Assembly: GCF_001511835.1 (NCBI RefSeq) | Contig: NZ_LN997848.1 | Coordinates: 1,240,001-1,304,000, forward strand | Direction of reading: 5' to 3' | Source: Magnetospirillum sp. XM-1 | GTDB taxonomy: Bacteria > Pseudomonadota > Alphaproteobacteria > Rhodospirillales > Magnetospirillaceae | DNA length: 64,000 bases | In this document: in pieces, positions 7,690 to 14,762 of the stretch | How positions within the stretch are numbered: position 1 is the stretch's first letter | Layout of the letters: every line of letters begins with the position of its first letter | The notes under the pieces: model-generated | What the model saw: the letters and a program-made list of their open reading frames with translations, nothing else | What the model was told of the DNA's origin: nothing | The model's database searches: none | Position numbers and translations under genes: made by a program

Positions 7690-8775
7690 TTACGACGCGC
7701 CCCAGACACCCCGCCGGTTTTCCCGCGCCATGCCCTCGGCATTGCGGATGAAGTCCGGCGCATTGGCGGCGGCCTTGGCGAAGCCGGACAGAGCGAAAAC
7801 CTCGGCGATATCGAGTCCCTTGGACTGCGACACACAGCGCCAGCCACCGACCGGGGCCTGCTCGCACGTCACGCCCCCCGCCTGCTCCAGGTAGGAGCGG
7901 GCGGCGGCGGCGGCCTGGGGCATTTCCACCGGACGCAGGCCCGCCAGGGGCAGGCGCTGTCCGTTCACGCTGAGGGTGGCGGTGTCGAGGATATCGGGGA
8001 TACCGGAATGGCTGGCGGGAATTTGCTTGACCGGCGGGATCGCGGCGGCGGGAACGACAGAAGTCGGCTTCTGAATCTGGGGCTGCAACGTTGCCGCAGG
8101 GACAGTAGCCTTGGGAGACGGGCCGAACAGTTTCGGCCCCAGGAACACCGCCGCCAGAACCAGGGGGATGCCGACTGCAAGGCCGATCTTCAGTCCCTTG
8201 CTTAGTTGCGGGCCATGGCTGACCGGGGCGGGGCGATCGTCAGAGTGGACATTCAGGACCGTATCCGATCCGCTGGGCGCGGCGGGCTGACCCAAGGTGG
8301 GCTCGGATCGCGCCGGCCTGCCGGCAAAGCCGTCGAGTTCGCGCAGGGCCGCCCGGTGCTGCAATTCCTGCGCGGCGGCCACCGAAATACACCGCTTGCC
8401 CACGGGATTGAAGACCGTGCCCGTGGCCTTGGCCACCACGATGGCCAGCGGGATGCCGATGATGGTGCAGCACAGCAGGAACGCCTGAACCACCATCGCG
8501 GCGGCCAGGAGCAGCCCAAAGGGGAACCACAGGATCATGATGATCCAGGAATAGGCCTTCCACAGCCCGATCTCGGCACCGGGCTCCAGGTCGCTGTCAC
8601 GCACCATCGCCCGCCCGAACGGACCCAGATAGAACTTGCCCAGCTCCATCAGTCCAAGTCCCAGGGGGGCGCCCACCACAGTGACCGTGAACAGCAGGCC
8701 GATCAGATAGGTAACGGCGGCATTGATGAACCCGAGGAACGGGAAGTGCCATAAAATGTTGCCAAGCGTCCTCAT
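7690..8775 (-). CDS. YccF-domain membrane protein with SNase-like tail
   Basis: 361 residues. The N-terminal half is a YccF (DUF307) integral membrane domain: FPFLGFINAAVTYLIGLLF, GAPLGLGLMELGKFYLGPFG and a long hydrophobic hairpin near 75-115, ending with a conserved NPVGK. A linker and another hydrophobic segment near 200-216 follow. The last ~102 residues are the SNase-like tail also found in the NERD gene just downstream (22 bp gap, same strand). The start has a good ribosome site (GAGGAGG, 5 nt). The tail probably lies across the membrane or at its surface. Domain shuffling or gene conversion joined one tail to two different anchors. Confidence 0.75.
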   Translation of the reverse strand: MRTLGNILWHFPFLGFINAAVTYLIGLLFTVTVVGAPLGLGLMELGKFYLGPFGRAMVRDSDLEPGAEIGLWKAYSWIIMILWFPFGLLLAAAMVVQAFLLCCTIIGIPLAIVVAKATGTVFNPVGKRCISVAAAQELQHRAALRELDGFAGRPARSEPTLGQPAAPSGSDTVLNVHSDDRPAPVSHGPQLSKGLKIGLAVGIPLVLAAVFLGPKLFGPSPKATVPAATLQPQIQKPTSVVPAAAIPPVKQIPASHSGIPDILDTATLSVNGQRLPLAGLRPVEMPQAAAAARSYLEQAGGVTCEQAPVGGWRCVSQSKGLDIAEVFALSGFAKAAANAPDFIRNAEGMARENRRGVWGAS

Positions 8776-8813
8776 TGCCGCCTCCTCGCGGACCAGTTCC
8801 TAGACGAGAAGCC

Positions 8814-9602
8814 TCAGCGCGAGGCCACCACCCACTGCTTCTGTTCGTTCAGGCACGAGGTCACCGTTTCCTCGTGCTGCTTGCCCGAGGTATCGACCAC
8901 CACCTGCTTGAGCTGACGGCAGGTGCGGCCATCGGCCAGGGTGGTGGGGGCGGAAACCGGCTCGACCCAACCCCAATTGCCCGACTGGCCGCCGGACCGG
9001 ATCGGTTCGACCGCGCCCCACTGACCGGCGGAGGCTTGCTTGTTGGGCTCGACGGCGGCCCACTGTCCGTCGCTCTGCGATGACGAAGACGATGGGGCGG
9101 GCGGCGGTAAGGGGGCCGTCTTGACCTGGCGCTGGGGGGCGGTTTTGGGCTTGGGCGGTTGGGATGCGGTGGCGGTTGTCGTGGCCGTCTGGGGTGTGGC
9201 GGCCGGGGTGGATGCCGGTGCCGGCGCGCTGGCCGTGGCGGGAACCTGGGCGCTATCCGACGCCCACACCACCTTCTGCCCTACAGGCGCCTCGCCGGCG
9301 GTCTGCGAGGCGGTGGCCAGGGCCTGCTTGTCCTGGCAATCGAGCAGCGAGCCGATCTGCTGACCGATCAGGCCGCCCACCGCCGCGCCGAGGAGAGCCG
9401 TGCCGATCTTGCCGCTGGCCTTGCCCAGCAGCAAGCCGGCGGCCACACCCCCAATCACCGCACCGATGGCTGCGCCGCCCACCTTGCAATCATTGTCAAA
9501 GGCAGTCTCCATGGTCTTGCAGCCGGTCAAGACCACCGGGACGCAGATCGCCGAAGCCAGGAGGGACATCCGTCCCAGCCTGGACGCACCAAAGCTCATC
9601 AT
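8814..9602 (-). CDS. Glycine-zipper lipoprotein with C-terminal 17-kDa-antigen-like region
   Basis: 262 residues. The signal peptide ends in a lipobox (VVLTGC), predicting lipidation and outer-membrane location. Next comes a glycine-zipper stretch (GGAAIGAVIGGVAAGLLLG, then GAAVGGLIGQQIG), then a long Ala/Thr/Pro-rich linker. Three imperfect repeats of GQWxxVEP (GQWAAVEP, GQWGAVEP, GNWGWVEP) precede a C-terminal module (LADGRTCRQLKQVV...SCLNEQKQWVVA) like that of 17-kDa surface antigens. It is 38 nt upstream of the YccF gene on the same strand, so the three may form an operon. Two adjacent ATGs are possible starts (9602, 9599). Confidence 0.75.
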   Translation of the reverse strand: MMSFGASRLGRMSLLASAICVPVVLTGCKTMETAFDNDCKVGGAAIGAVIGGVAAGLLLGKASGKIGTALLGAAVGGLIGQQIGSLLDCQDKQALATASQTAGEAPVGQKVVWASDSAQVPATASAPAPASTPAATPQTATTTATASQPPKPKTAPQRQVKTAPLPPPAPSSSSSQSDGQWAAVEPNKQASAGQWGAVEPIRSGGQSGNWGWVEPVSAPTTLADGRTCRQLKQVVVDTSGKQHEETVTSCLNEQKQWVVASR

Positions 9603-9829
9603 GATTTCCCCCGAGCAAGAAGCATCTTGCGGCAACTATCCCTTGCCGAACAGGGGGCGTCAAGCTAACCAGGATGATCGTTTGTAACGGCTTCCGCATT
9701 GCCGGGGGCAGCTCTCGGCCGCAACAACGGAACGGATAATGTTCCTATTTTGCTCTTGCTCTTGACACCCATCCCGTGTACGACTCGATGCAAGTTCACC
9801 GTGTCGTCCAGTCGCTGGAAAGGTGTGTC

Positions 9830-10462
9830 ATGTCACAAGGAACCGTCCATGTTGGCGCGTATGAGCGCCAAGGCCCCCATGGGGTCATCCATGTCGCCGC
9901 CCATGAGCGGGGTGGCGGTTCCGGCAAGGCTTGGGAAAGCAAGCCTAATTCGGCCTTCCGTCAGAAGATCGCCGAGGCGGAACGCAGTGCGGAGCAGATC
10001 AACGACGGTTATGGTGAGCGCCATCCTGGCGGAGCTCTCGGGCGCTATCAGATCACCCCCATCACCTTGGATCAGGCCGGATGGAAGATTGGCGGCGCCT
10101 GGACCGATAAGGCCCGTGAGCATGGAGTGGCCTCCGATGAGGACTTCCTGAAGAATCCGGCGGCGCAAGAGGCGGCCATGTCCGACATCATGCGTGAGGC
10201 CGAGCGTCAGGCAGATTCCAAAGGGCTATACAGTCATGCCGGCAGGACCTATTCCGGGGTTGGTGGTGAATCCGTCACGATCACCGATGCAGGCATTGCC
10301 GCTGCCGCTCATCGGCATGGGGCGGGGGCCACGGCCAATTACATTCGGCGTCGTGTCAATGGCCGCAAGGCCGCCGCCCCCGAGGATCGTGCTCGAGACA
10401 AGCAGATCGAGAAGCGGTTGCGGGATTTCGAGAAGGTCCCCTACACTCGCGGCAACTGGTAG
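9830..10462 (+). CDS. Lysozyme-like family protein (putative)
   Basis: 210 residues. The central segment GGALGRYQITPITLDQAGW followed by FLKNPAAQEAAMSDIM has the layout seen in lysozyme-like/transglycosylase domains of phage and alphaproteobacterial proteins (GRYQ motif, then F..NP..QE.A). No signal peptide is visible; the N-terminus is MSQGTVHVGAYERQG. The C-terminus is basic. I chose ATG 9830 over in-frame 9776 because the peptide before it looks non-coding. It diverges from the lipoprotein gene and is followed 17 nt later by a secreted protein. A catalytic glutamate cannot be assigned by eye, so the activity is inferred. Confidence 0.55.
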   Translation: MSQGTVHVGAYERQGPHGVIHVAAHERGGGSGKAWESKPNSAFRQKIAEAERSAEQINDGYGERHPGGALGRYQITPITLDQAGWKIGGAWTDKAREHGVASDEDFLKNPAAQEAAMSDIMREAERQADSKGLYSHAGRTYSGVGGESVTITDAGIAAAAHRHGAGATANYIRRRVNGRKAAAPEDRARDKQIEKRLRDFEKVPYTRGNW

Positions 10463-10479
10463 GCCGCGAGGGACGCAAG

Positions 10480-10977
10480 ATGGCGCACAGGCTGGCTCTA
10501 TTCCTGCTGATGGTGATGTTGACGCTGCCGTTCACTGGCCGAGCCGCCGAGGCGCCCGGCCAGGACGTGGCCTTCCGGCCGCTGGCCGACGAGGCCGAGC
10601 GCAGCTTCGCCCGCGACTGGCTGAGCCGCAACGCCAAGGATGACGAAACGCCTACCTTCTGGCGCAAGGCGGTGGACGAGAACCGCATCCGCATCGCCAC
10701 CACCGACCTGAACGGCGACGGCGTGGCCGAGCGCCTCCTGATGATTGCCGATTCAGGCTGGTGCGGCACGGCTGGGTGCGACACCTTCATCCTGCATCGC
10801 CAGAACGGGCGCTGGGTCCGTTTGGGAAGCACCAACATGCACGACACTGTCCGGGTGATGACGGAAAGACGCAATGGCTGGCACCGCCTGAATACCGGCA
10901 ACAGTCTCCTTACCTTCGACCGGCGGGGCCGTATCGTCGAGATCACCGACTTGGCGACCGGCGAAGTGACGCGCTGA
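10480..10977 (+). CDS. Periplasmic protein of unknown function with DLNGDG repeat-like motif
   Basis: 165 residues with a clear signal peptide (LALFLLMVMLTLPFTGRAAEA). The mature part contains DLNGDGVAERLLMI, an FG-GAP/EF-hand-like calcium-binding signature, then a Cys pair (WCGTAGC) and a beta-rich end. It is 17 nt downstream of the lysozyme-like gene on the same strand and probably co-transcribed. Function not recognised. Confidence 0.7.
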   Translation: MAHRLALFLLMVMLTLPFTGRAAEAPGQDVAFRPLADEAERSFARDWLSRNAKDDETPTFWRKAVDENRIRIATTDLNGDGVAERLLMIADSGWCGTAGCDTFILHRQNGRWVRLGSTNMHDTVRVMTERRNGWHRLNTGNSLLTFDRRGRIVEITDLATGEVTR

Positions 10978-11134
10978 GACTGGCTGTGCGGCGAAGGTGA
11001 CGCGCGATCCCGCCGCCCGCCCTACCGACAAGCTGGATGATGACTGCGCCATTGGCGTATAGTTCGGGCATGAGCGCCCCCGGCATGCCGTCGCCGAGAC
11101 GCCGCAATACCTCAAGGACTGCGCCGCCGCCGGC

Positions 11135-11425
11135 ATGACGGAGGAGGAGCGTAAGGCGATTGTCGATAGCGTGGCGACCGATCCCCGCCAGGGTGTCGAG
11201 ATTCGTGGCTCGGGCGGGGTGCGCAAGATCAGGGTCGCTGGACGCGGCAAGGGCAAGAGCGGCGGCTACCGGGTGATGCTGGCCTATATCGCCCCGCATG
11301 CGCCGGTCTATCTGCCGGCGCTGTTGAGCAAGGGCGACCGGGCCAACTTCACGGCGGCTGAGATCGCCGGCTTCAAGGCGCTGACTGCTTCTATCGGCCA
11401 GTACTGGCGGAAAGGACAAGAATGA
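11135..11425 (+). CDS. RelE/HigB-like toxin of a type II toxin-antitoxin pair
   Basis: 96 residues from the first in-frame ATG, with a RelE-superfamily core (GVRKIRVAGRGKGKSGGYRVMLAYIAP...YLPALLSKGDRANFT). RelE toxins cleave mRNA on the ribosome. Codons upstream of the ATG still encode family-like sequence (VAETPQYLKDCAAAGM) back to a stop at 11060, with no start codon in frame. A better start (ATG 11070) is in another frame, separated by a run of five C's at 11077-11081. One extra C would restore a longer protein. So the toxin is either truncated by a frameshift or the read has a homopolymer error. It overlaps the antitoxin gene by 4 nt. Confidence 0.75.
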   Translation: MTEEERKAIVDSVATDPRQGVEIRGSGGVRKIRVAGRGKGKSGGYRVMLAYIAPHAPVYLPALLSKGDRANFTAAEIAGFKALTASIGQYWRKGQE

Positions 11426-11712
11426 TGGGCAACGCAGCCGAACGGATCATCCAAGGCCTGACCGAGGCCCTGGACCACGCCAAGGGCAAGGTGGTGCCGG
11501 ATTTGGTGGTGCACGTCCCCGCCCAGGTGGACGTCTCGACCATCCGCCACCGCACCGGCCTGTCCCAGGCCGCCTTCTCGCGCCGCATCGGCGTGTCGCC
11601 GGCGACTCTGCGCAACTGGGAGCAGGGGCGGCGCACCCCAGAAGGCCCGGCTCGGGTGCTGCTGGCCATGCTGGAGAGGAACCCAAAGGTCGTCGAGGAG
11701 ACGTTAGGGTAG
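11422..11712 (+). CDS. Xre-family antitoxin (HigA/NadS-like)
   Basis: 96 residues with a helix-turn-helix: TIRHRTGLSQAAFSRRIGVS followed by PATLRNWEQGRRTPEGPA (about 39-75). Its ATG overlaps the toxin stop, and toxin-before-antitoxin order is typical of HigBA-like systems. It is expected to bind the toxin and repress the operon promoter. Two consecutive ATGs could serve as start, with AGGA 5 nt before the first. Confidence 0.82.
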   Translation: MMGNAAERIIQGLTEALDHAKGKVVPDLVVHVPAQVDVSTIRHRTGLSQAAFSRRIGVSPATLRNWEQGRRTPEGPARVLLAMLERNPKVVEETLG

Positions 11713-12001
11713 GAAGCGGGAAATTCGAGTCTGCCCCCGATACCCCCTTCTTTTTGCAGTGCCTAAGGATCTCTCAAAGGCATCCTCGGCGCTTCGGTCA
11801 GTGGCTTGACAAGGGGCTCGTTCTCGTTTCATTCTAGAAATGACGTAGCTATCCAGCTAGTCCGAATTTCGCCCATTGCACGATATTAGCGTTTGGCAAT
11901 AGAGCGCGGTTATGCTAGTGGCGTGAAGACTTTATCCGCTGCACTCCTAGGTCACGCTCAGACCAACAGGGCTTGTTCTAAGTTTCAACTAGGGTTGAGA
12001 A
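11713..12001. other. Intergenic stretch without a recognisable gene
   Basis: 289 nt between the toxin-antitoxin pair and the next cassette. Composition shifts here from GC-rich to visibly AT-richer (TTCATTCTAGAAATGACG, CGATATTAGCGTTTGGCAAT). It contains short stops in all frames and probably the promoter of the following operon; I cannot place hexamers confidently. It may be a junction between two separately acquired pieces. Confidence 0.4.
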
Positions 12002-12442
12002 ATGGAAAAGGCTGAGCAGGAAACATTCTTCAGCATTCTGCCCAAATGGCTTGGGCGATTTGTCAGCGTCATAAATGTCTTTTTGGCAATAGGTCTGATT
12101 TATTTATTTTCATCAAGGAATATACAGCACCCATCTGAGGGCTGGAATTGGACGGATTTTGTTACCATATTATTGGGGGTGGCGACCATAGTTCTTGCCG
12201 CTCTTGGGTCGTTAATAGCGGTAGCTGCCTTATGGGGGTATCAGCAGATTCAGAAAGGTGCCGAATCTCGAAGCGTCAAGGCTGTCGATAGGTATCTACA
12301 CTCGGAGGAGTTTGAACGTCAGCTCGGAAATATCATTAACGAACAACTGGAAAAGCGTGGGGCACTAAGAGCCGTCGAGGAGGGGATCGCGGCGCCAACA
12401 GAGCAAGAGCCCAAGGGATCGGAGAAGGATTGGAGTGACTGA
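12002..12442 (+). CDS. Two-helix membrane protein of unknown function
   Basis: 146 residues. Transmembrane helices lie at about 20-37 (FVSVINVFLAIGLIYLF) and 52-78, with a charged C-terminal tail of about 65 residues (RSVKAVDRYLHSEEFERQLG) that should be cytoplasmic and partly helical. It overlaps or abuts the ImmA-like gene that follows, so the two are probably translated together. Codon use is less GC-rich than the chromosome. It could be a membrane effector or sensor for the cassette; no family recognised. Confidence 0.7.
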   Translation: MEKAEQETFFSILPKWLGRFVSVINVFLAIGLIYLFSSRNIQHPSEGWNWTDFVTILLGVATIVLAALGSLIAVAALWGYQQIQKGAESRSVKAVDRYLHSEEFERQLGNIINEQLEKRGALRAVEEGIAAPTEQEPKGSEKDWSD

Positions 12443-12443
12443 C

Positions 12444-12905
12444 ATGTGGCTGGACCCTCGCGAGGAAGAGATCGTCAAGCGGCATCAGCAAATCTACCCG
12501 GTTAAGGTGGGTGCGCTCGCTCGCGACTTAGGCCTTACCGTTCGTGAAGTTGATATGTCGGATGAAATTTCGGGATCATTAAGGAGTGAAGAGGGGAAGT
12601 GGGTTATCCGTGTAAATAGGAGGCACGCAAAAGTACGTCAAAGATTTACTGTAGCCCATGAAATCGCCCACTATTTGCTACATCGCGATAGGATTGGTCT
12701 AGGGCTTACCGATGACACATTTTATAGAAGCACACAATCAGACTCTGTCGAGCGTGAGGCTAATCGTTTGGCGGCGGATATTCTCATGCCATGGCACCTT
12801 GTGCATAAAGCTACGGCACACGGCACTCGCGATCCTGAGGCCTTGTCCCAGGCTTTCGAGGTATCTGAGGCGGCAATGTCGATTCGTCTGGGGCTTCCCG
12901 CGTAA
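12444..12905 (+). CDS. ImmA/IrrE-family metallopeptidase
   Basis: 153 residues with a gluzincin-type active site: HEIAHYLLH (H72, E73, H76) and the downstream EREANRLAADILMP motif whose E103 should be the third zinc ligand. ImmA/IrrE peptidases cleave phage-type repressors or regulators to switch genes on. I prefer ATG 12444 (GGAG 8 nt upstream) over GTG 12435, which would overlap the preceding gene by 8 nt. No Xre repressor lies directly beside it; the nearest Xre gene is the antitoxin at 11422. It is followed by the beta-family gene on the same strand. Confidence 0.85.
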   Translation: MWLDPREEEIVKRHQQIYPVKVGALARDLGLTVREVDMSDEISGSLRSEEGKWVIRVNRRHAKVRQRFTVAHEIAHYLLHRDRIGLGLTDDTFYRSTQSDSVEREANRLAADILMPWHLVHKATAHGTRDPEALSQAFEVSEAAMSIRLGLPA

Positions 12906-12958
12906 AACAGCTTTCCTTAGGTTGTTGTCGCCCGTAAACTTCTAATCGCATCAGGCGA

Positions 12959-14095
12959 TTGGGGGTGGAATTGTTCCCGTGGTCTTCCGATAAACGACGA
13001 TATTTTCCTCTGCTCCATGCGATGGGGGCGGACCTGAAAGGTTTCAGCCAGCTCCCCAAAGGCGATAGCGCCTATCTAATGCCCATCATTCCGCTCGCAC
13101 GGGTGCCCAATGCGAAGAGGTTCCAGAACACTCTTGATAAAGTTAGAACGGGCTTGAATGGGGTTGGAGAGGTCTTTATCGCAGATATCGGTGACAAGAT
13201 TGGGCTTGAGCTTCCTGCCGTCGAGATGGAGGAGGTTCATAAGGTTTTTCGCGAATTATCGGGGGCAGCCGGTGGCTTTCTAGCTTGGCGCCAGTTTATC
13301 CGCGAAAACCCCGATATGATCCCTGTTCTTCGCTTTGGGTCGGCGGCGGACTTGCTGGCCCAGGTGGAAGATTTTGCAGATTTGGGGCGAGGCATGGTTC
13401 TCCGCATAAGGTCTTCGCGCCATCAAGGTGTCGGCATGACAGCGGCGCCGGCAATCCAATATTTGGCTCGCCGAAATAAGCTCGATCACCTCCTGATTGT
13501 GGTTGATCTGGAACACATTGATGAACCTCTGGCCCCTGCCGCTATGGCGGCGGGACTTGTTCGCACTCTTATTGCGGCTGCCGGTAATAGGCGGGTTAAC
13601 GTTGCGATTTCTGCAACCAGCTTTCCGCTTGAGCTTAAGGGGGTTGCAGAGGAAATTATCCGCTATCCAATCAAGGAACGTATACTTCATCACGAGTTTG
13701 AACGGATACTTGGTCCGGGTGCTGTTAACCTCTTCTACTCCGACTATGGTTCGGCAAGGACGCGTGCGGACGAAGAGAAAGGGGGGAAGGGGTACCCCCG
13801 GATTGACTATGCTGCTCGAAATCGCTGGCCCTCAAATCGTCAGAAAGGCGGCCTTCCGGAAGCTCACGGATTTCAGGCTGCGGCGAACAAGATCATGGCC
13901 ACCACCGATTGGGTCGAGGAATTGGATATCTACGGCGCCAATATGATCAGGGAGGCGGCTGACGGTCTGCTCGAAAAGCGGAAATACGCCGGATTTTGGG
14001 TCTCTGCTCGCATTAATCTTCATCTTCACCGCCAAGCTCACTACTCCTCTACGGATGCGGAATTTTTGGGCACCGAGGGTGAGTGGGAGGATTGA
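12959..14095 (+). CDS. Beta-family protein (phage beta-protein-like)
   Basis: About 378 residues. Features matching my recollection of the beta-protein family (PF14350) are the opening Y.P.L.A..AD.KG, PIIPLARV and the central LAWRQFIRENPDMIPVLRFG and IRSSRHQGVG segments, with a conserved SDYGSARTR near residue 260. The biochemical activity of the family is not known to me. No ATG start exists; TTG 12959 or GTG 12965 are the only starts after the in-frame stop at 12935. It ends the AT-richer cassette with the ImmA-like and two-TM genes. The family call is moderate. Confidence 0.65.
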   Translation: MGVELFPWSSDKRRYFPLLHAMGADLKGFSQLPKGDSAYLMPIIPLARVPNAKRFQNTLDKVRTGLNGVGEVFIADIGDKIGLELPAVEMEEVHKVFRELSGAAGGFLAWRQFIRENPDMIPVLRFGSAADLLAQVEDFADLGRGMVLRIRSSRHQGVGMTAAPAIQYLARRNKLDHLLIVVDLEHIDEPLAPAAMAAGLVRTLIAAAGNRRVNVAISATSFPLELKGVAEEIIRYPIKERILHHEFERILGPGAVNLFYSDYGSARTRADEEKGGKGYPRIDYAARNRWPSNRQKGGLPEAHGFQAAANKIMATTDWVEELDIYGANMIREAADGLLEKRKYAGFWVSARINLHLHRQAHYSSTDAEFLGTEGEWED

Positions 14096-14179
14096 TTTAG
14101 CTTACATATGGCCTTACATATAAGGGCTGCTGATTTTATATATTGTTATATTACATATAGTTGCTAGATAAAATTTAGT

Positions 14180-14232
14180 GCTTCCCAAGCTTACGATGAG
14201 GGTTTGATTCCCTTCACCCGCTCCAACGCTTT
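14180..14232 (+). repeat. attR-like copy of the tRNA-Gly 3' end
   Basis: 53 nt matching 5406-5458 with two C-to-T changes (ACGATGAGGG and GTTTGATTC). It lacks a tRNA 5' half, so it is not a gene. It is probably the original chromosomal 3' end, free to decay after the element supplied a new one. Confidence 0.9.
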
Positions 14233-14262
14233 CCCGAAGATTTGTCCGTAAGAAGTCCGAGG

Positions 14263-14625
14263 TCAGCCGGCCATGCGCTGGGAGGGCTGGGCGGCTTCCT
14301 GGCGGCCCATGTGGTCGATCCAGCGCCGGGCCAGGTTGACCAGGACGCGGCGTTCCAGGGCGTTGGGGGTGCCGCTGCGCCAGGCTTCGAGCAGGCGGCG
14401 GGCCGAGGCGGCGATGGCGAGGTGGTCACTGCGCGGCGGCGTGTCGTGGGCGAAGTGGGCGTCGATGCTTTGCGCCAGGGATTCCAGCGCCTTTCCCATC
14501 ACCTCGGGCGGAGCGCCGACCCGGCAGGCCACGTCGATTTCATTGAGGATGCTGATCACCTGCCGATGCTCTGCATCGGCCAGGGCATTCCCCACTGAAA
14601 ACCGAGTGTCCCAGATCGCGATCAT
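14263..14625 (-). CDS. Hemerythrin-like protein (divergent)
   Basis: 120 residues. The layout follows bacteriohemerythrins: WDTRFSVGNALADAEHRQVI (H20), then a second helix with DAHFAHD (H57, H60), then DHLAIAA (H68). The usual HF..EE glutamate is replaced, so the diiron site may be incomplete or altered. Start ATG 14625 is preferred; a GTG at 14646 is possible but has a poor spacing. It lies just outside the island, on the strand shared by gltB. Confidence 0.55.
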   Translation of the reverse strand: MIAIWDTRFSVGNALADAEHRQVISILNEIDVACRVGAPPEVMGKALESLAQSIDAHFAHDTPPRSDHLAIAASARRLLEAWRSGTPNALERRVLVNLARRWIDHMGRQEAAQPSQRMAG

Positions 14626-14762
14626 CTCCGTCTTCCCCGAATTCACCCTTCCTTAAAGAGTGCCTCGGCAAGCCCGCGATGTTGAGGGGGGAAACGGGTA
14701 GTGGGGCGGTCCGGCCGGAGGAGGGGAGCCCTCTCTCCGGCTAGGCCTTATTATGCTTCCGG

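Larger units (their letters stand above)
5406..14232. mobile_element. Genomic island integrated in tRNA-Gly(CCC)
   Basis: Bounded by a 53-bp direct repeat (5406-5458 and 14180-14232, two mismatches), whose left copy forms the 3' half of tRNA-Gly. A tyrosine-integrase fragment lies just inside the left end, as in P4-like integrative elements. Cargo consists of the NERD and YccF nuclease-tail proteins, a lipoprotein, a lysozyme-like protein, a toxin-antitoxin pair, and an ImmA/beta-protein cassette. The integrase lacks its catalytic domain, so the element is probably fixed. Base composition is uneven: about 12.0-14.2 kb is visibly AT-richer than the rest, so the island looks composite. Confidence 0.85.

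Noticed and set aside
14180..14232. Possible second tRNA-Gly
   Set aside because: Only the 3' half is present, with two changes; there is no acceptor 5' strand or D arm. It is the right att copy.
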